A stretch of DNA of 64,000 nt from Mytilus galloprovincialis (GCF_965363235.1 NC_134848.1:66406681-66470680); one strand, 5' to 3'; counted from the stretch's first letter, positions 11,760 to 23,889 are shown. Notes: generated by a model not told the origin, from the sequence alone. Numbers and translations: made by a program.

Positions 11760-11852
11760 AATGGAGTATCGCTTCTTCGTGTTGCCAAGGACAAAGCAAT
11801 CATTGAAATTTTAATTGAGAAAGGGATAAATGTTAACAGCTTAGATGTTAAT
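11760..11852 (+). CDS. ROCO exon 1 of those found: ankyrin repeat, type B
   Basis: 93 bases, phase 0 at both ends, acceptor ATTATAG and donor GTGAGT. Encodes 31 residues starting NGVSLLRVAKDK and including IIEILIEKGINVNSLDVN, an ankyrin repeat whose usual TPLH is changed to VSLL. Length and ending match exon 3, its duplicate. In the other pairs a type B exon follows a type A exon ending NAEN, so a further exon is expected upstream; none was found between 7.8 and 11.7 kb. Confidence 0.65.
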
Positions 11853-13190
11853 GTGAGTAAATGGTATCGTATCTAAACATTATTGTATGATTAAATAATC
11901 ATAATTAGAAGTATTCTCCTCTTTTTATTAAACATATTAAGACATATATAAGTGTGCTAAAGTGTGTATGTGTCTCTGTGTGGATATTATACCGTGTTAT
12001 CATGGGAGTTTTCTACTTATAGTGAAAAAAGGTCATCAAAATACTTTGTCATTGAATTATGGTGTTATGGAGGTGCAGATATTATGTAACTTACGATCGC
12101 TTTGAATTCGATTCTGAGCTTTGCTGCAATGAGAAATATTTATTGAATGACTGTCTCAGAGATGCATTTACCAAACCAGATAAAAGTTACCTACATATTT
12201 ACATATCTTCATGTCCCAATTGACCAGGAGCTTGTTATTAATTGTTTACTGTCTGATTTTGCTGTTAAAGCGGTTTTTTTAGTCTTATCTGTATTTTCTT
12301 GCTTAAATCTATTACAAATTTTGTTGGGACTGTTTGATACTTACTGTACAGCATGGATATGAAGATCTCATAGAAGTTTCCAACCATGAAATAAAACGTT
12401 TTTTAAGTTGTGATGAATTATTGTTTTAAGCCTAGTTCTCATATACGCTAAAGTGTACCAGTGGCGTTGACCACAAGAAAATCGTGAAAAAACGTTAACC
12501 AAATTTTGCTCCTAAAAGAGTTCATATGCACTTCAAGCCAGACGCAATTTACATGTGACAGACGGTCAAATCAACAGAACAGGTATTCAAAGTTTTAAAC
12601 TTACCTGTAAAATTGAACATACCAATCTTACCTTGTAAAATATATATCAGGGCTATGTGTTTTTTTTTGTATACTGGACATAATTCAATACATCGAAAAA
12701 AACAACGTTTCTTAGAAAATATAACTATTTTAAACGAAAATAATAACCTATAAAACAAAAATATTTGGTTCATAATCAAACTAAACAGACCGACAAATAA
12801 ATAACAATTATAATGATGCTCAAAATCTCTGCTACAAATAAGGTTTATGAGCCAGAAAAAAAATTACGTGTTTGCAATACTGACTTCTGGAAGCTTCCGT
12901 CTCATTTGATTAAAAATAGAAACGTAAGCACTGACTAAAAAATAGTTTCAGCTGTCAATGTTACTTGTATATCTGTATCACAAATCATTTACAAAAAAGG
13001 TAAAAAAATAAATAAACGAGAACACCGAATGCTAATCTCATTTAAAAAAAGGACTGTCCATAAAACTGACAAAAATAAAATAAATTAGAATAAAAAAAAA
13101 CCGAAACAATCATGTCATCAATAATGACAATACAAAAGAATGATAATAAGAACAACAATAATAATAATACCTATACTCATACTTGTGATA

Positions 13191-13192
13191 GT

Positions 13193-13229
<37 letters not shown>
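13191..13229. repeat. (TAA)n microsatellite
   Basis: About 13 trinucleotide units in the intron before exon 2, preceded by a less regular AAT/AAC-rich stretch from 13140. Confidence 0.85.
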
Positions 13230-13366
13230 TAGGGTTTATATTGCATGATTTTTCCCAAAAATTCATGCAATAACCCTTTTATTGTATAGCAATATAGTAT
13301 TTGAAGGTAAACATTGGTTTAAAGTAAGATTTTGTCGTTGATGACGTCATGACTTTTGAAGATTTA

Positions 13367-13380
13367 TTGCACTAGTGCAA
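13367..13380. promoter_or_regulatory. Perfect palindrome near a CRE-like site
   Basis: TTGCACTAGTGCAA is a perfect 14 bp palindrome. Twenty-five bases upstream is ATGACGTCAT (13341-13350), another palindrome with the CRE core. Both lie between two AAT microsatellites inside an intron, which suggests structure of an inserted repeat as much as regulation. Confidence 0.25.
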
Positions 13381-13441
13381 TATTATAACTTATCGTACGC
13401 TCACTTTAGTTACTTCTTGTGGGAAATATTATATTGGTATG

Positions 13442-13442
13442 C

Positions 13443-13479
<37 letters not shown>

Positions 13480-13492
13480 GTAATAATGATAA
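13442..13492. repeat. (AAT)n microsatellite next to exon 2
   Basis: About 15 units ending some 20 bases before the ankyrin exon at 13513. In translation it gives a run of isoleucine that is not part of the protein. Confidence 0.85.
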
Positions 13493-13512
13493 AACTTACT
13501 TATACTCTAAAG

Positions 13513-13608
13513 GGATCGACTCACCTTCACAATGCAATAAACGATGGAAATGATGAACTTACACATGTTTTGATCAAACACAAAGCTAATGTGAATGCCG
13601 AGAACAAG
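13513..13608 (+). CDS. ROCO exon 2: ankyrin repeat, type A, GC donor
   Basis: 96 bases, phase 0 at both ends. Encodes GSTHLHNAINDGNDELTHVL followed by IKHKANVNAENK, a full ankyrin repeat (xTxLHxA, then the ANVNA loop). The acceptor is CTCTAAAG. The donor is AG|GCAAGT, so the intron starts with GC instead of GT. The same unusual donor occurs after exon 4. Exon 3 continues with QGQTPLH. Confidence 0.8.
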
Positions 13609-13854
13609 GCAAGTACTTATTTAACATAGTTAAGAAAACAAGAACACTTCAGAAGCTACATGAAAATTCAACGACGCATGACAAAACTACAAAATAAAAA
13701 AGCACATAAATATAAACAAAAATATACTTTGAACCCCACATATTCTATTGGTGACTATGAGTTATTTATATCCTGCCAATAACATCGACACGATAATTAA
13801 GGAATAAATCGGTACACAATTTCTTGCTATTATGTAAATTTGTTTGTTTTTTAG

Positions 13855-13947
13855 CAAGGTCAAACACCACTACATATAGTAAATACAGCAGAAATTGCAA
13901 ATATTTTAATTCAGAACGGCGCCAATATGAACAGCTTAGATTTCAGT
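13855..13947 (+). CDS. ROCO exon 3: ankyrin repeat, type B
   Basis: 93 bases, phase 0, with a T-rich acceptor (TTTGTTTTTTAG) and donor GTGAGT. Reads QGQTPLHIVNTAEIANILIQ then NGANMNSLDFS, an ankyrin repeat with canonical TPLH. It shares the NSLD ending and length with exon 1, so exons 1-2 and 3-4 appear to be copies of one two-exon unit. Confidence 0.8.
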
Positions 13948-14109
13948 GTGAGTATATACAAACATTTGATAGTTGTTTGGTTGTATATATGATGTCGCGT
14001 GAATTTTGTTTGATAAATTGTTGGTAATTGAAATGTTGCGTGACAGCATTGCCTAACATTGTAAAGAATCAGGTCCTGTCCAAGATATTCAAGGAATTAC
14101 TGTAATATT

Positions 14110-14225
14110 GTTCTGTCTAAAAAGAAATTACACACAAAATGTGGTGTACACTGAAAAACCCGCGTAGCGTTTTTTTTTTAAAGTGTGCACCACATTTTTT
14201 ATGTTTTTTTAAATAGGCAGAAACA
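14110..14225. mobile_element. Small hairpin element
   Basis: Imperfect inverted repeat: TTCTGTCTA and AATGTGGTGTACACT on the left face AGTGTGCACCACATT and TAGGCAGAA on the right, around a turn containing CCCGCGTAGCG. It lies in the intron after exon 3 and has no coding capacity. Probably a MITE or foldback remnant. Confidence 0.5.
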
Positions 14226-16444
14226 ACATTAAAGTCATTTCTTATAATTTAATACTTCAATCCATTTTAAATCGGAGTAAATCATGAAAAAACGTTGGCT
14301 ACATCACGATCATGTGACAAAATTATGTCTATGAGCTGATAAACAAATCAACTTCAGCCAATCAGAAGACACGTTACATCCAAAATTAAATTAAAGAAAA
14401 GTATTAGGCAGTTGGATGAAAGGTCAAATGTGCAAATTCCCAATAATAGAAGAAACAAGATTATAAGAGCGTATTCAGACAATACCGACCACCAATAAAA
14501 CAATAAAAACAATCTAGCGATCACGAAAATGTCGAATATCATCAACTACAGTTCACTACTTACAATGTAAAGTAGACATATCTGTATTTATTCGTGGATG
14601 TTTTAAGTGCCTGTCGTACATCAACCATCATTCAAAAGCTGTGTTGAGTACTACTGTTGGCACATACATCAAGTCTGGTAGAACTTAATGGAAAGAATAA
14701 CACGAATAAAACAATTAACATTAATGTGACACCTGTTCAGAAGAAAATGCAATCTGTCAGTTGTAGAGTCAATTATGTTGTTCATCGGTTTGCTATTTTT
14801 GAAAGAAAATTTGTGTTTAATGTCATGCATATTTATAAGATAATTTTACTATCCCTGCCAAATCATATTTTGTGGTGTCAGTCACGATTTCGTGATATTT
14901 TACATCTCTAATATACCTATATGGAGGTGTTTCTTTCGGAACGATTGATATTTCGTTTGTAGAATCAACTCGGACGATACCAAGTTTAAATGAAATATGC
15001 TTCAAGGCTTAGCACATCGACCTGTGTAAGGTTTTCATTTTCCAGTGGTGAAAGATACAAACTAATGTTTACTTAAACATTTAATGTGTTTGTTAGTCTT
15101 CTCGTGTTGTTAACTCTATTAAACCAAGTGTTCCAAGTGGTGAAGTCATCCCTTCTGAAGTTTTACGGGCGCCATCGCCAATTAGCTGACTGTTTCGGAA
15201 TATAAATGTCCAAAGATGTATCATTTGTAATAACATGAGGAACACGACGGTTCAAACCTGTAGATCAGGATCTGCTTACCCTTCTGGAGTATTTTGGTGG
15301 GGTTCGTGTTGCTATGCTTTACGTTTCCTACGTTTTTGATACTAATGTTTGTCTATTGGCCTTTCTCAATTTTAGTCCTACCGTTGTCCGTTTATTTTCG
15401 ACACGTAAGTTTTAATGTCCCTCTGGTGTTTTTCGCCCTTCTTTGGTTGAGAATTATGGTTAAACATTTTAATTTTCCAACTTTGATAGGTAAAAGACAG
15501 CAACTATCCTCTCGTCCGTTTAGTTGTAATACCACCAAATTATGATACGTCACATCCGGTTGTATACGAAAATAGGTCGAAAAAAATATATCCTTGAGTT
15601 TGACAGTTGTAGGTAATTAATCCTACATTTTATTGCAGTAAAACATTAAATAAAGGGAGTAATTTGATTGGTTAACTGCCAGTGATGGTTCTTTATATTA
15701 AATGCAATGAAATGTTATGTGAAATTTTTCTATAGTACTGGACAGGACAAAACTTTACTCATGCCAAGTATTTCATTATTTGAAACAAAGATAAATTCTG
15801 CACATTTTTTTGAAAAGTGCAATTTAACAAAGACTAATAGGGGAAAGTCAATGGTGGTATTAAACCTTTATAAGACTGAATACCAAAGAAAGTGTCAAAG
15901 ACGAGCATGGTAAAGATATAAACAAATAATGAATTTAATAATACAAAATTAGTCTTAACACTTTACAACTCGCTTAGGGCGTATCAATACATGAAAGCAT
16001 CATAAAAGTGTTGTCAGTAAAAAGGATGTAATCCTGGACATTTTTGCATTAAACACCACTTGTCAAGACTGTCCGACTCCTGAAACCACTCAGCATTTTA
16101 TACGACAAGAAACGTATTAAAATATGTATTATATATTTTGTTAAGTAGAAGGACACGTTCATTTATCCGTAAAAAGCAATTCGCTTTACAAAATGAGGAT
16201 GAAACATGTATTGTTCACATAAAAAGAAGAATTCAAGAACTGTTAGAATATAATTGTTTGCAATAATTTTATCCTGTTGCAAATGTGGTTGCCTTATGCA
16301 ATTTGGAGATATCTGAAATTATGTGGCACTAAATGACTGACATTTGCTATATCTAAATTTTACTTGTAAGACATGAGACTTTTGATTACCTTATGCGATG
16401 AATTATTATAGTAAAGTACTATGTGTTTGCTCATCAATTTAAAG

Positions 16445-16540
16445 GGATGGACTCCCCTTCACAGTGCATCAAGAAATGGAAAAGCTGAAGTCATTAATGA
16501 GTTAATCAGGAACAAAGCCAACGTGAATGCAGAGAACCAG
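16445..16540 (+). CDS. ROCO exon 4: ankyrin repeat, type A, GC donor
   Basis: 96 bases, phase 0. Reads GWTPLHSASRNGKAEVINEL and then IRNKANVNAENQ, a canonical ankyrin repeat. The donor is CAG|GCAAGT, again a GC-AG intron. Together with exon 2 this suggests that the GC donor existed before the exon pair was duplicated. The next exon supplies the start of a capping repeat. Confidence 0.85.
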
Positions 16541-17849
16541 GCAAGTAATTGATAATATTGAGAATGCAGTGACACCAAAAGTTAGTATATGAATAAATTA
16601 CATTAAAAAGACTGAACATTAAAATTTGTAGGACAAAAGTACCAAAGTAATATGAAAAAAGTAACACAAAATTAGGAGTAATCAATGTATGTACTGCTTG
16701 TGCTTCGTTGACATATCTTATTGATCTGGCAATTCTGTATGCACATACACAATTTCCATATTCTTTTTTTTTGGATTAGCAACAGTATTACACATGCTGT
16801 TAATAATTACTCCTCTGACACAGCTATCTCAGTAAAGGTCCCTGTTGTATTAGTACCAGAGGTTCATGGATTCATTAGGCAGATAAACTGCATATTGTTT
16901 GTCTTTTACCGAATATTAATATAACATCAGTAGATAGATAATGCTATTATATTATAATAAAGTATTTATATAATTTGACGCTATTTTCGGAATTTCATAG
17001 TACATCCGAGATAGTCGATGATTTACAACCTTTAACCAGTTTCCACGTGTTTCCGGATAACGTTTTTTTTTAAATCAATATTGAAATAATAGCTTTTTCT
17101 ACATCATTATACAGGTAAGACAGTTATAATTAGAAAGATTCATAGTCATTCGGTAATCAAAATCAATTGTGCTGTGTTTTTGTAATAGATATGCATCGTA
17201 CCAGATTATAAAACTATTGCAGTGTCCAAAAATAGATAATAAATTAATTAATACACAAAGATAACATTGCTAACCATGCTAACAATTCATACAATTCACA
17301 TACACCTACATATATTTTTCCTAATATCCCTTTTATTTCTTATCTAACTTTTAGTTTTGTAGAATGAGCCTTTATAAGCTCAGTTTTAAAAACATAAAAC
17401 ACTTTAATGTTTTTTGTTCTAAGCTCTGACAGATAGTGTGTTTTGTGAATTGAAAAAAAATAATCACTGTTTGAAAAAAAAAATAATATCATAGTATACT
17501 TCATCATCTTCATCAGTTAGTTTGCAATCTGAGATTTATTTTAGTGTTAACATGTGTTTTCCAAGTTTAATTTTTCTAACAGTTTTAATATTTCTTTCCA
17601 AAATTGATCAAGAAATGGCATGTAATAGAAAAGTGTTCATTATCTTCGGTAATATTACAGTGATCATAGTCTGAGTTTGGGCATTTTTTCTATTGTTTTA
17701 ATAAAACTTTGTTTGAAAGAATAAAATGTAAGAGTTTCTCTCTGAACGTTTTTAATTTATTTTCTTTCAAATAATCATTAACACATTACACATATGATGT
17801 GCTGTGTGCACAAGGGTGTCTAATCCATTAAAGAACCCAGAGGCCGTGG

Positions 17850-17990
17850 ATGCTTTACAAGTTCGTTTGGATAGATTCGTTCAACATAATAACCATTTTT
17901 CTAATTATTTAGTGAGAGAACATCATTTTAAGTGGAATGGGAGGTAATACATACTGTTAACTTCCTTGATTCTTCCTGACGCAGTTCTGG
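17850..17990 (-). mobile_element. Fragment of a Penelope-like element
   Basis: The stretch with AGATTCGTTCAACATAAT and TTTAGTGAGAGAACATCAT matches, on the same strand, the YIDD-containing part of the larger fragment at 23.9-24.2 kb. A short, old remnant in an intron. Confidence 0.45.
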
Positions 17991-18950
17991 TATGAAGGCA
18001 GCCTCATATTAATAAAAGATAACATTTGTCTTTAAAAACTAATAAACAGCGATGAACATACATTGAATAGTTGTAATGATATTTATTAATAATTATAGGT
18101 GGACTTAACAAATTAGATTAAAAACAAATTTGAGATTCGGCAATTACTTACGGGAGTATGACTAAAGGCAGACACATACCATATGATAATATATGTATCT
18201 TTATATCTTCTTCCTCTTTCTTTTAAATCTTAATATGTATATTAAGTAAACTAACATCACAATATCACAGTAACGGAAAAGACAGAAGTTCAAAATACCG
18301 TTATGACAGATAACCGGAACACAAAATATAAAAAAACAACATTTACATCACATGAGAAATATTCGCAGTAATCTAATGCAAGGTTCTATAAAGGGGCTCG
18401 AGGGTATAAATCATTTTTTTTTAAATATAGGATTTCTCTATTATTTTTTATAAATAAACTTTATCATATACTTTATAGAAAAATAACATAAAAACAATGG
18501 GACCGCCGTTCATGCAAGCTTACAATTCTGCTATCGAATAACGCATGCATTTTTGCCAAGGTCCTTTTTTCTGTTGAACTAATAGTAGAAATAGAGGTAA
18601 TATCGAAATAAAAATAGAACTACATTACAGAAATCTCTTAAACTTTAAAATTGTGTTAGTACAGCTTAGTTGAAAAAAATAATAAAAAATTAGGTAACCG
18701 ATAATTAAAAAAAGCTATTTAAATTTTATTAAAAAAGATGGTATTTGCGCACCAAAGGGAGATAATTAGGATCTTTTTCAATGATAGAAACATTTTAGAA
18801 TTTATCTGGGACCAAAACGGATCGATTGTGTTGGTTGACCTTTGTACACTATCAGTAACTAACAACTAATATTGTATTAAATAAAATTTGTAATAAAAAA
18901 AAACACATTTAAATTTAGGCAGAAATATTTGTACATTCGAGCCTCCTTAT

Positions 18951-20193
18951 GGTAGCACAATACAAAAGGAACTAAATTTTTATCAAAATATCATTTTCAG
19001 CTGTTTTTGTTACTTCTTTTTATTCCAAAACCAAAAAAGAACACTAAATTTACATAACTTGCACTGTTAATGAGTTTTGATGATAACTAGTTTTATAGAC
19101 ACATACACGTGTCCCAACGATACAAGATTAGAACATGTGGGCAGTACTTTGTGTTTAATCAATATAATCATTCATAATCAATATAATCAGCTTTAAAGCC
19201 ACTGACCAGCAATTTTTTTAACAGTTAAGATGTGTATACTAAAATTTCTAAAGGAGAATGTTTAAATATGAATTCTTTTTAAAAGAAAATATCCTCTTTG
19301 CTTTTAAACACAGTTTTGTCATTGAATACAATTATAATTCTAGAAATCCCAATTAAAGATCCTCTAGACTGACTAACTGATAATTTTCTGTCCACATGCA
19401 TAACTTACTTTTTGTAATACAGAAAAAAAACTAGATATATTGTTTAATATTCTTAATGAATAACATGCATATTGAAAAAAAGTAAATGCAATGTACAACT
19501 AAGCTCCTGAGATCATTAATAGTTAAGGTTTTACCATGGTGGGAGGAAATTTTACCATATCAGCAGTATTCCCATGGTACATGTGTAAATTATATGGAAG
19601 TTAATGGGTGCAAGTAGTAAAATCCCTATTTACTCAATTGTGACACATTCATTTTTATCATAAAAATGTAGTTTTAAATGAATTTAGTTCCTAAATTGGT
19701 GTCCCTATATGCCTGATTTTCACATATTTGTTCCTTGACCAGTTATCTTCAAAAAGATTTCTCAGATTTCTAAAAACATATAAGAACACGTTTTATACCC
19801 AATTAAAATTGGTGATCTCTTATGAATTGAGGTTGGAAACTTCATTGAAGATTTATAAGAGAATGAAATACAATAGGAAAACTCTGAGACACAGTTTTGG
19901 AGGTCAAACTGTGTTATACAAGAATCTATACAATATTCTGCTATAATAAATTATGCTATGAATAACAAAGAAGAAAATTTCATTCAACCTGGTGACATTA
20001 CAATATAGCAAATAATTACATAATAATTAATGATGTCATTACTATGTCTTAATGACACAATCTCCATTTGAAAGATTAATCTTTTTCTTTCTTTTTTGTA
20101 CCTTATTTTATAAAATTTAAATCTCGATAAAATAAATTACATTAGTTTAAAGTTGTCTGATCGGGGGTGATCAAATCTTTTTATTGTGCTACC
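18951..20193. mobile_element. TTAA-type element with GGTAGCACAAT ends
   Basis: The left end GGTAGCACAATACAAAAG faces a right end whose complement is GGTAGCACAATAAAAAG. The right end is followed by TTAA (20194-20197); the left flank reads TTAT, probably a changed TTAA. A TTAA target with short inverted ends is typical of piggyBac-type elements. At 1.24 kb without a transposase frame it would be non-autonomous. It sits in the intron between exons 4 and 5 and ends 26 bases before exon 5. Confidence 0.55.
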
Positions 20194-20219
20194 TTAAGAC
20201 ATAATTATCGTATATACAG

Positions 20220-20285
20220 GAGAAGACACCACTAGATTTACTTGAAGATTACTTTAGTCAATGTTGGCCTGGACAAATTTCTAAG
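20220..20285 (+). CDS. ROCO exon 5: partial ankyrin repeat, cap-like
   Basis: 66 bases, phase 0, with acceptor ATATACAG and donor GTACTT. Reads EKTPLDLLEDYFSQCWPGQI then SK. KTPLDL is the first helix of an ankyrin repeat, but the second helix and loop are missing, as in a C-terminal cap. It follows NAENQ of exon 4 smoothly and closes the first array. The sequence then restarts with full repeats in exon 6. Confidence 0.65.
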
Positions 20286-20842
20286 GTACTTTGAAGTCAA
20301 TATAAATTGAATGATAATTTACATTCATGAAGATGTATTTAAACAGCTTTTGATGCATGTGACAATATTAACTGAGTGTAATAACACAACCTTCACCTAT
20401 GCTTTTTACCTAGATGGACCAACACGATGCGTTAATCCATGCACCAGTAAAGGCTATAACTAATTGATTTTCTCTTTTACAAGACTCCCTAAACTTATGC
20501 ACATCTTTCATCCTTTTATAAAAGACAAATAGTGTTTTTTTTCCGATAACAACTGCCATATTCCGGACTAAGTACAAATGATTTTTAGAAACATGGTTGA
20601 ATGAACGTGGTTGCATGGATAGTCGAACCTTCTGCTTATATCGAAATATTAAAGTACAACCAAAATGACACATTACGTGAAAGGAATATAGTACAAATAA
20701 ATGCAAGCTTAAGAACACTCGTGACAACAACATACATAAGTAAATAATATAATAGTAGACTTCGACATTTAAACCACAAAATAATAACGAACACTTAAAA
20801 TGTTCAGGTGTCTTGTTTAAAGTTAAAACATTTTCTTTGTAG

Positions 20843-20941
20843 GGTGATTCATCTTTACATTTAGTATCGATGAAAGGAAATATGACCCAAGTGACAGCGT
20901 TGGTTAGTTTAGGTGCAAATGTGTCAGCTAGAACTACTAAG
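20843..20941 (+). CDS. ROCO exon 6: ankyrin repeat
   Basis: 99 bases, one 33-residue repeat, phase 0. Reads GDSSLHLVSMKGNMTQVTAL then VSLGANVSARTTK. The usual T-P-L-H is S-S-L-H, and the LGANVSA loop is canonical. The acceptor is TTCTTTGTAG and the donor GTTAGA. First repeat of the second array, whose exons are all 99 bases and start GD or GE. Confidence 0.85.
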
Positions 20942-21034
20942 GTTAGAATTTACTTTAACTTTTAAGTTGTATTTGAAAGTGAATGTGTAATTCAAGTTGT
21001 CTTTAATTTGTTTACTGTTTTTAAAAATTTTAGT

Positions 21035-21240
21035 AAAATAACAAAATACTGAACTCCGATGAAAATTCAAGACGGGAAGTTCCTTATCAAATGTCTAAAT
21101 CAAAAGTTCAAACATATCGAACGAATGGACAACAACTGTCATATTCCTGACTTGTTACACAGGTATTTTCTTATGTAGAAAAACAGTGGATTTAACCTGG
21201 TTATAAAGCTAGCGAAACCTGTTACTTGTACAACAGTTGC
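21035..21240 (+). repeat. CATATTCCTGACTTGG-family repeat
   Basis: Plus-strand copy running from ATACTGAACTCCGATGAAAA through CATATTCCTGACTTGTTAC to AACCTGGTTATAAAGCTAGC, in the intron after exon 6. Confidence 0.6.
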
Positions 21241-21999
21241 ATACAATTTCTTTCTATTGAACAATACAAACAGACAGAATAGGTAGATATGTCAAACAGG
21301 GGCATAGAATTAAACATTGTGTTATTATCTTAATCACTATATGTATATAAAAGTAAACAAATATATAAACATACATATTTACCAAGGCACTATAGCACAA
21401 TGACGGGTTGTAGAAGTACAGAGACAATTCCTATATAACAAGGAAACACAAACAGACATATGTACGAATCATATTAGCAAACAAATGAAAGACTAGAACA
21501 ATCACACAATGACGGAATGTATCAGTACGACGCCATGTCAAATGGATACCCCCCAAAAAATTACTAACAGTAAAATTCATCATGTTCATAAAGATCAATA
21601 ACATATTATTGAAATGATAAAGAACGTCCGTATCCATAATTAATCCTTCAAGATTCTCTGGTATTATTTGTAAAGTTGATACGGAATATTTATCAACTAA
21701 GTTACGGTACCTTCAAATGAACTTTTGTAGAAAAAGGACGAGACGTTCTTTGACAAAAACCTAAAGATTTCACATGGGGAATGTTGGTAATGAGGGTTAA
21801 AAAATGTAAAGTGTTGATAGAACAAATAAGATCTGGATAAAAAATTATCAAGAGTTTTTACAACTTCTGTACTATTTACAATTTGACAGTCACAAAAATT
21901 AAAGCAGTCGTGATAACGCAACTTTTCCAATCACAATATATTGAAAATTGAAATTTAACGTTAATTTTTCTCCTTGATAATATTTATGTACGTTTCAGC

Positions 22000-23130
22000 A
22001 ACAAAGTTTATCGACAGGTTGTAGGTATCCCTATGGGCATTTATTAGGCCCATTTAATAGCAGAATTGTTTTTGTACTGTTATGAATCAGTTTATGACCA
22101 AAGTCAGTAAGGACCCGTCTAAATTGCATTTAATTGATAAATTCAAAAACACGGACCGTTATCTTGATGATACTTTTTCGTTAGATAATCAAGAATTTTC
22201 TCAATATACTGCTAAAATTTCCTCCCGAGGAACTTACCTTAGATAAATTAAATTTATACGGTAGTAACTGTCCTTTCCTAGCTTCAGATATTTCGGTTCC
22301 AAACGGGAAAAAGACGACATTTCGTTCCGTATTGTTAATTTTCCATTTTTAGATGGTTATGTTCCTTTAACACAATCTTATGGTATTTATATTTACAGCT
22401 CGTTCGCTATGCCCGTGTTCGTGGTGACGTTTTTGATTTTAACGAAAGTAATCTTTGTATTATTGGTAAATTTTTAAACCAGGGATTTCCTTATCACAAA
22501 TTACTTTAAACCTTTACTAAATTTGTTCATATATATAAACATTTGGTTGGGACGTTTGGTTGTACCTGTAGTAAACTTATTTCAAACGGGATTGCACATC
22601 TTCATTTTTTAAGGATATGTAGATAACCGTGCCCGGAAATTTAGAAACTGATAGATCCTTTAGATAAACTTATTCTTAAAGGTTACAAATTCAGCGCTGT
22701 AATAAGATCATTGAATATTGTTTTTATTGGAATAAATATCGATTTTGTTAACAGCAAATTAAAAGTTAACTAAATATTACTAGTATGTTATATACATGTA
22801 CACATTCACGAATCTACAATCTGTCGATACCTGTATCTTAGCATTGCACAAGGTCATGTTTTGTCTCTGCCTGTGTATGCCGTCTTTACACTAAATCCAT
22901 TGGATGTTGGATGCGTACGGATTGATCATTTAGTCTTAGATGCATGACTTTTTATAAGTTGTTAGTGGCTTTGAACTAGCTGTCAGTTAACTGCGAGTAC
23001 TCTCAGATCTGTACCTAGTGTCTTTTTGTTATTGGGATGTACGAGTTCCCGGCCACATCCACTTGTATTTTTGTCAATCTGATGAGTTAAGCCTTTTTCA
23101 ACTGATTTTCATAGTTCTTTCTTATGTTGT
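22000..23130 (+). mobile_element. Decayed Penelope-like element, 3' half
   Basis: Starts in the reverse-transcriptase region with VGIPMG, continues through a degraded YxDD-type box near 22160, and runs on into a long T-rich 3' tail that also occurs at 48960-49470. It faces a minus-strand relative at 23.9-24.4 kb across an inserted short repeat. The coding part is heavily broken; an old fossil. Confidence 0.5.
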
Positions 23131-23470
23131 TCAGTAATACCTCTATTCCAGGTAAGGGGAAGGTTGGGATCCCACTAACATGTTTAACCTTGCCACATTC
23201 CGTATGCACGTGCCTAACCCAGGTTAGGAGCCTGTAATTCAGTGGTTTGTGTTACATATTTGTTTTTCGTTCTTTTTTGGTACATAAATAAGGCCGTTAG
23301 TTTTTCTCGTTTGAATTGTGTTACATTATCATTTCGGGGCCTTTTAAAGCTGACTGTGTGGTATGGGCTTTGCTTATTGTTGAAGGCCGTACGGTTACCT
23401 ATAGTTTTTATAGTTGTTAATTTCTGTGTCATTTTTGGTCTCTTGTGGTCTTCTTTTATGTAACTTATAA
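23130..23470 (-). repeat. GATGTGGTATGA-family SINE-like repeat
   Basis: Minus-strand copy of a frequent repeat. It contains AGGTAAGGGGAAGGTTGGGATC, the TCAGTGGTTTGTGTTACAT block and the TTTTCTCGTTTGAATTG block. Its opposed 70-codon frames are products of the repeat and not genes. It lies between the two facing reverse-transcriptase remnants. Confidence 0.55.
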
Positions 23471-23889
23471 ATAGGTGTGTAAAAAAAACAACTCAGACGT
23501 ACAATAGTTTCAAACTTGGAAGAGTTTTACGCTTCCGATTAAACATCGTGTGTACTAACAGTTTGTCTTTTCTTCTATTATTTTTTAGTGTTATATTGGG
23601 AATAGATTTGATTGACTGCGGTGCACTCGATATGATTGAACCTTTTTCTTTAAAGTGAACCTGCCTTTTTTTCGAATCCATATCATAAGAAATAAGACAC
23701 CAGAAAAAAAAAGAAAGTAATAGGAGTTTACTACATTTTAAAATATCACAATAATTACGACATTATTTCTTCTCCTTGTGAGTAGCAATCCTCTATCAAG
23801 GAAATCATGATAGGAAATACAAGCCCGGGCATATCGTATCAATTAGGAGATATATACTTGTATACAGGCGCTGCTGGAATGTTGCCACA

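Noticed and set aside
13375-13629. 84-codon frame as a single gene
   Set aside because: Its poly-isoleucine part is the AAT microsatellite; only 13513-13608 is an ankyrin exon.
15294-15545. 83-codon hydrophobic frame as a membrane protein
   Set aside because: The T-rich frame looks like the tail of a Penelope-like repeat (compare about 9300-9480); no start context or splice sites.
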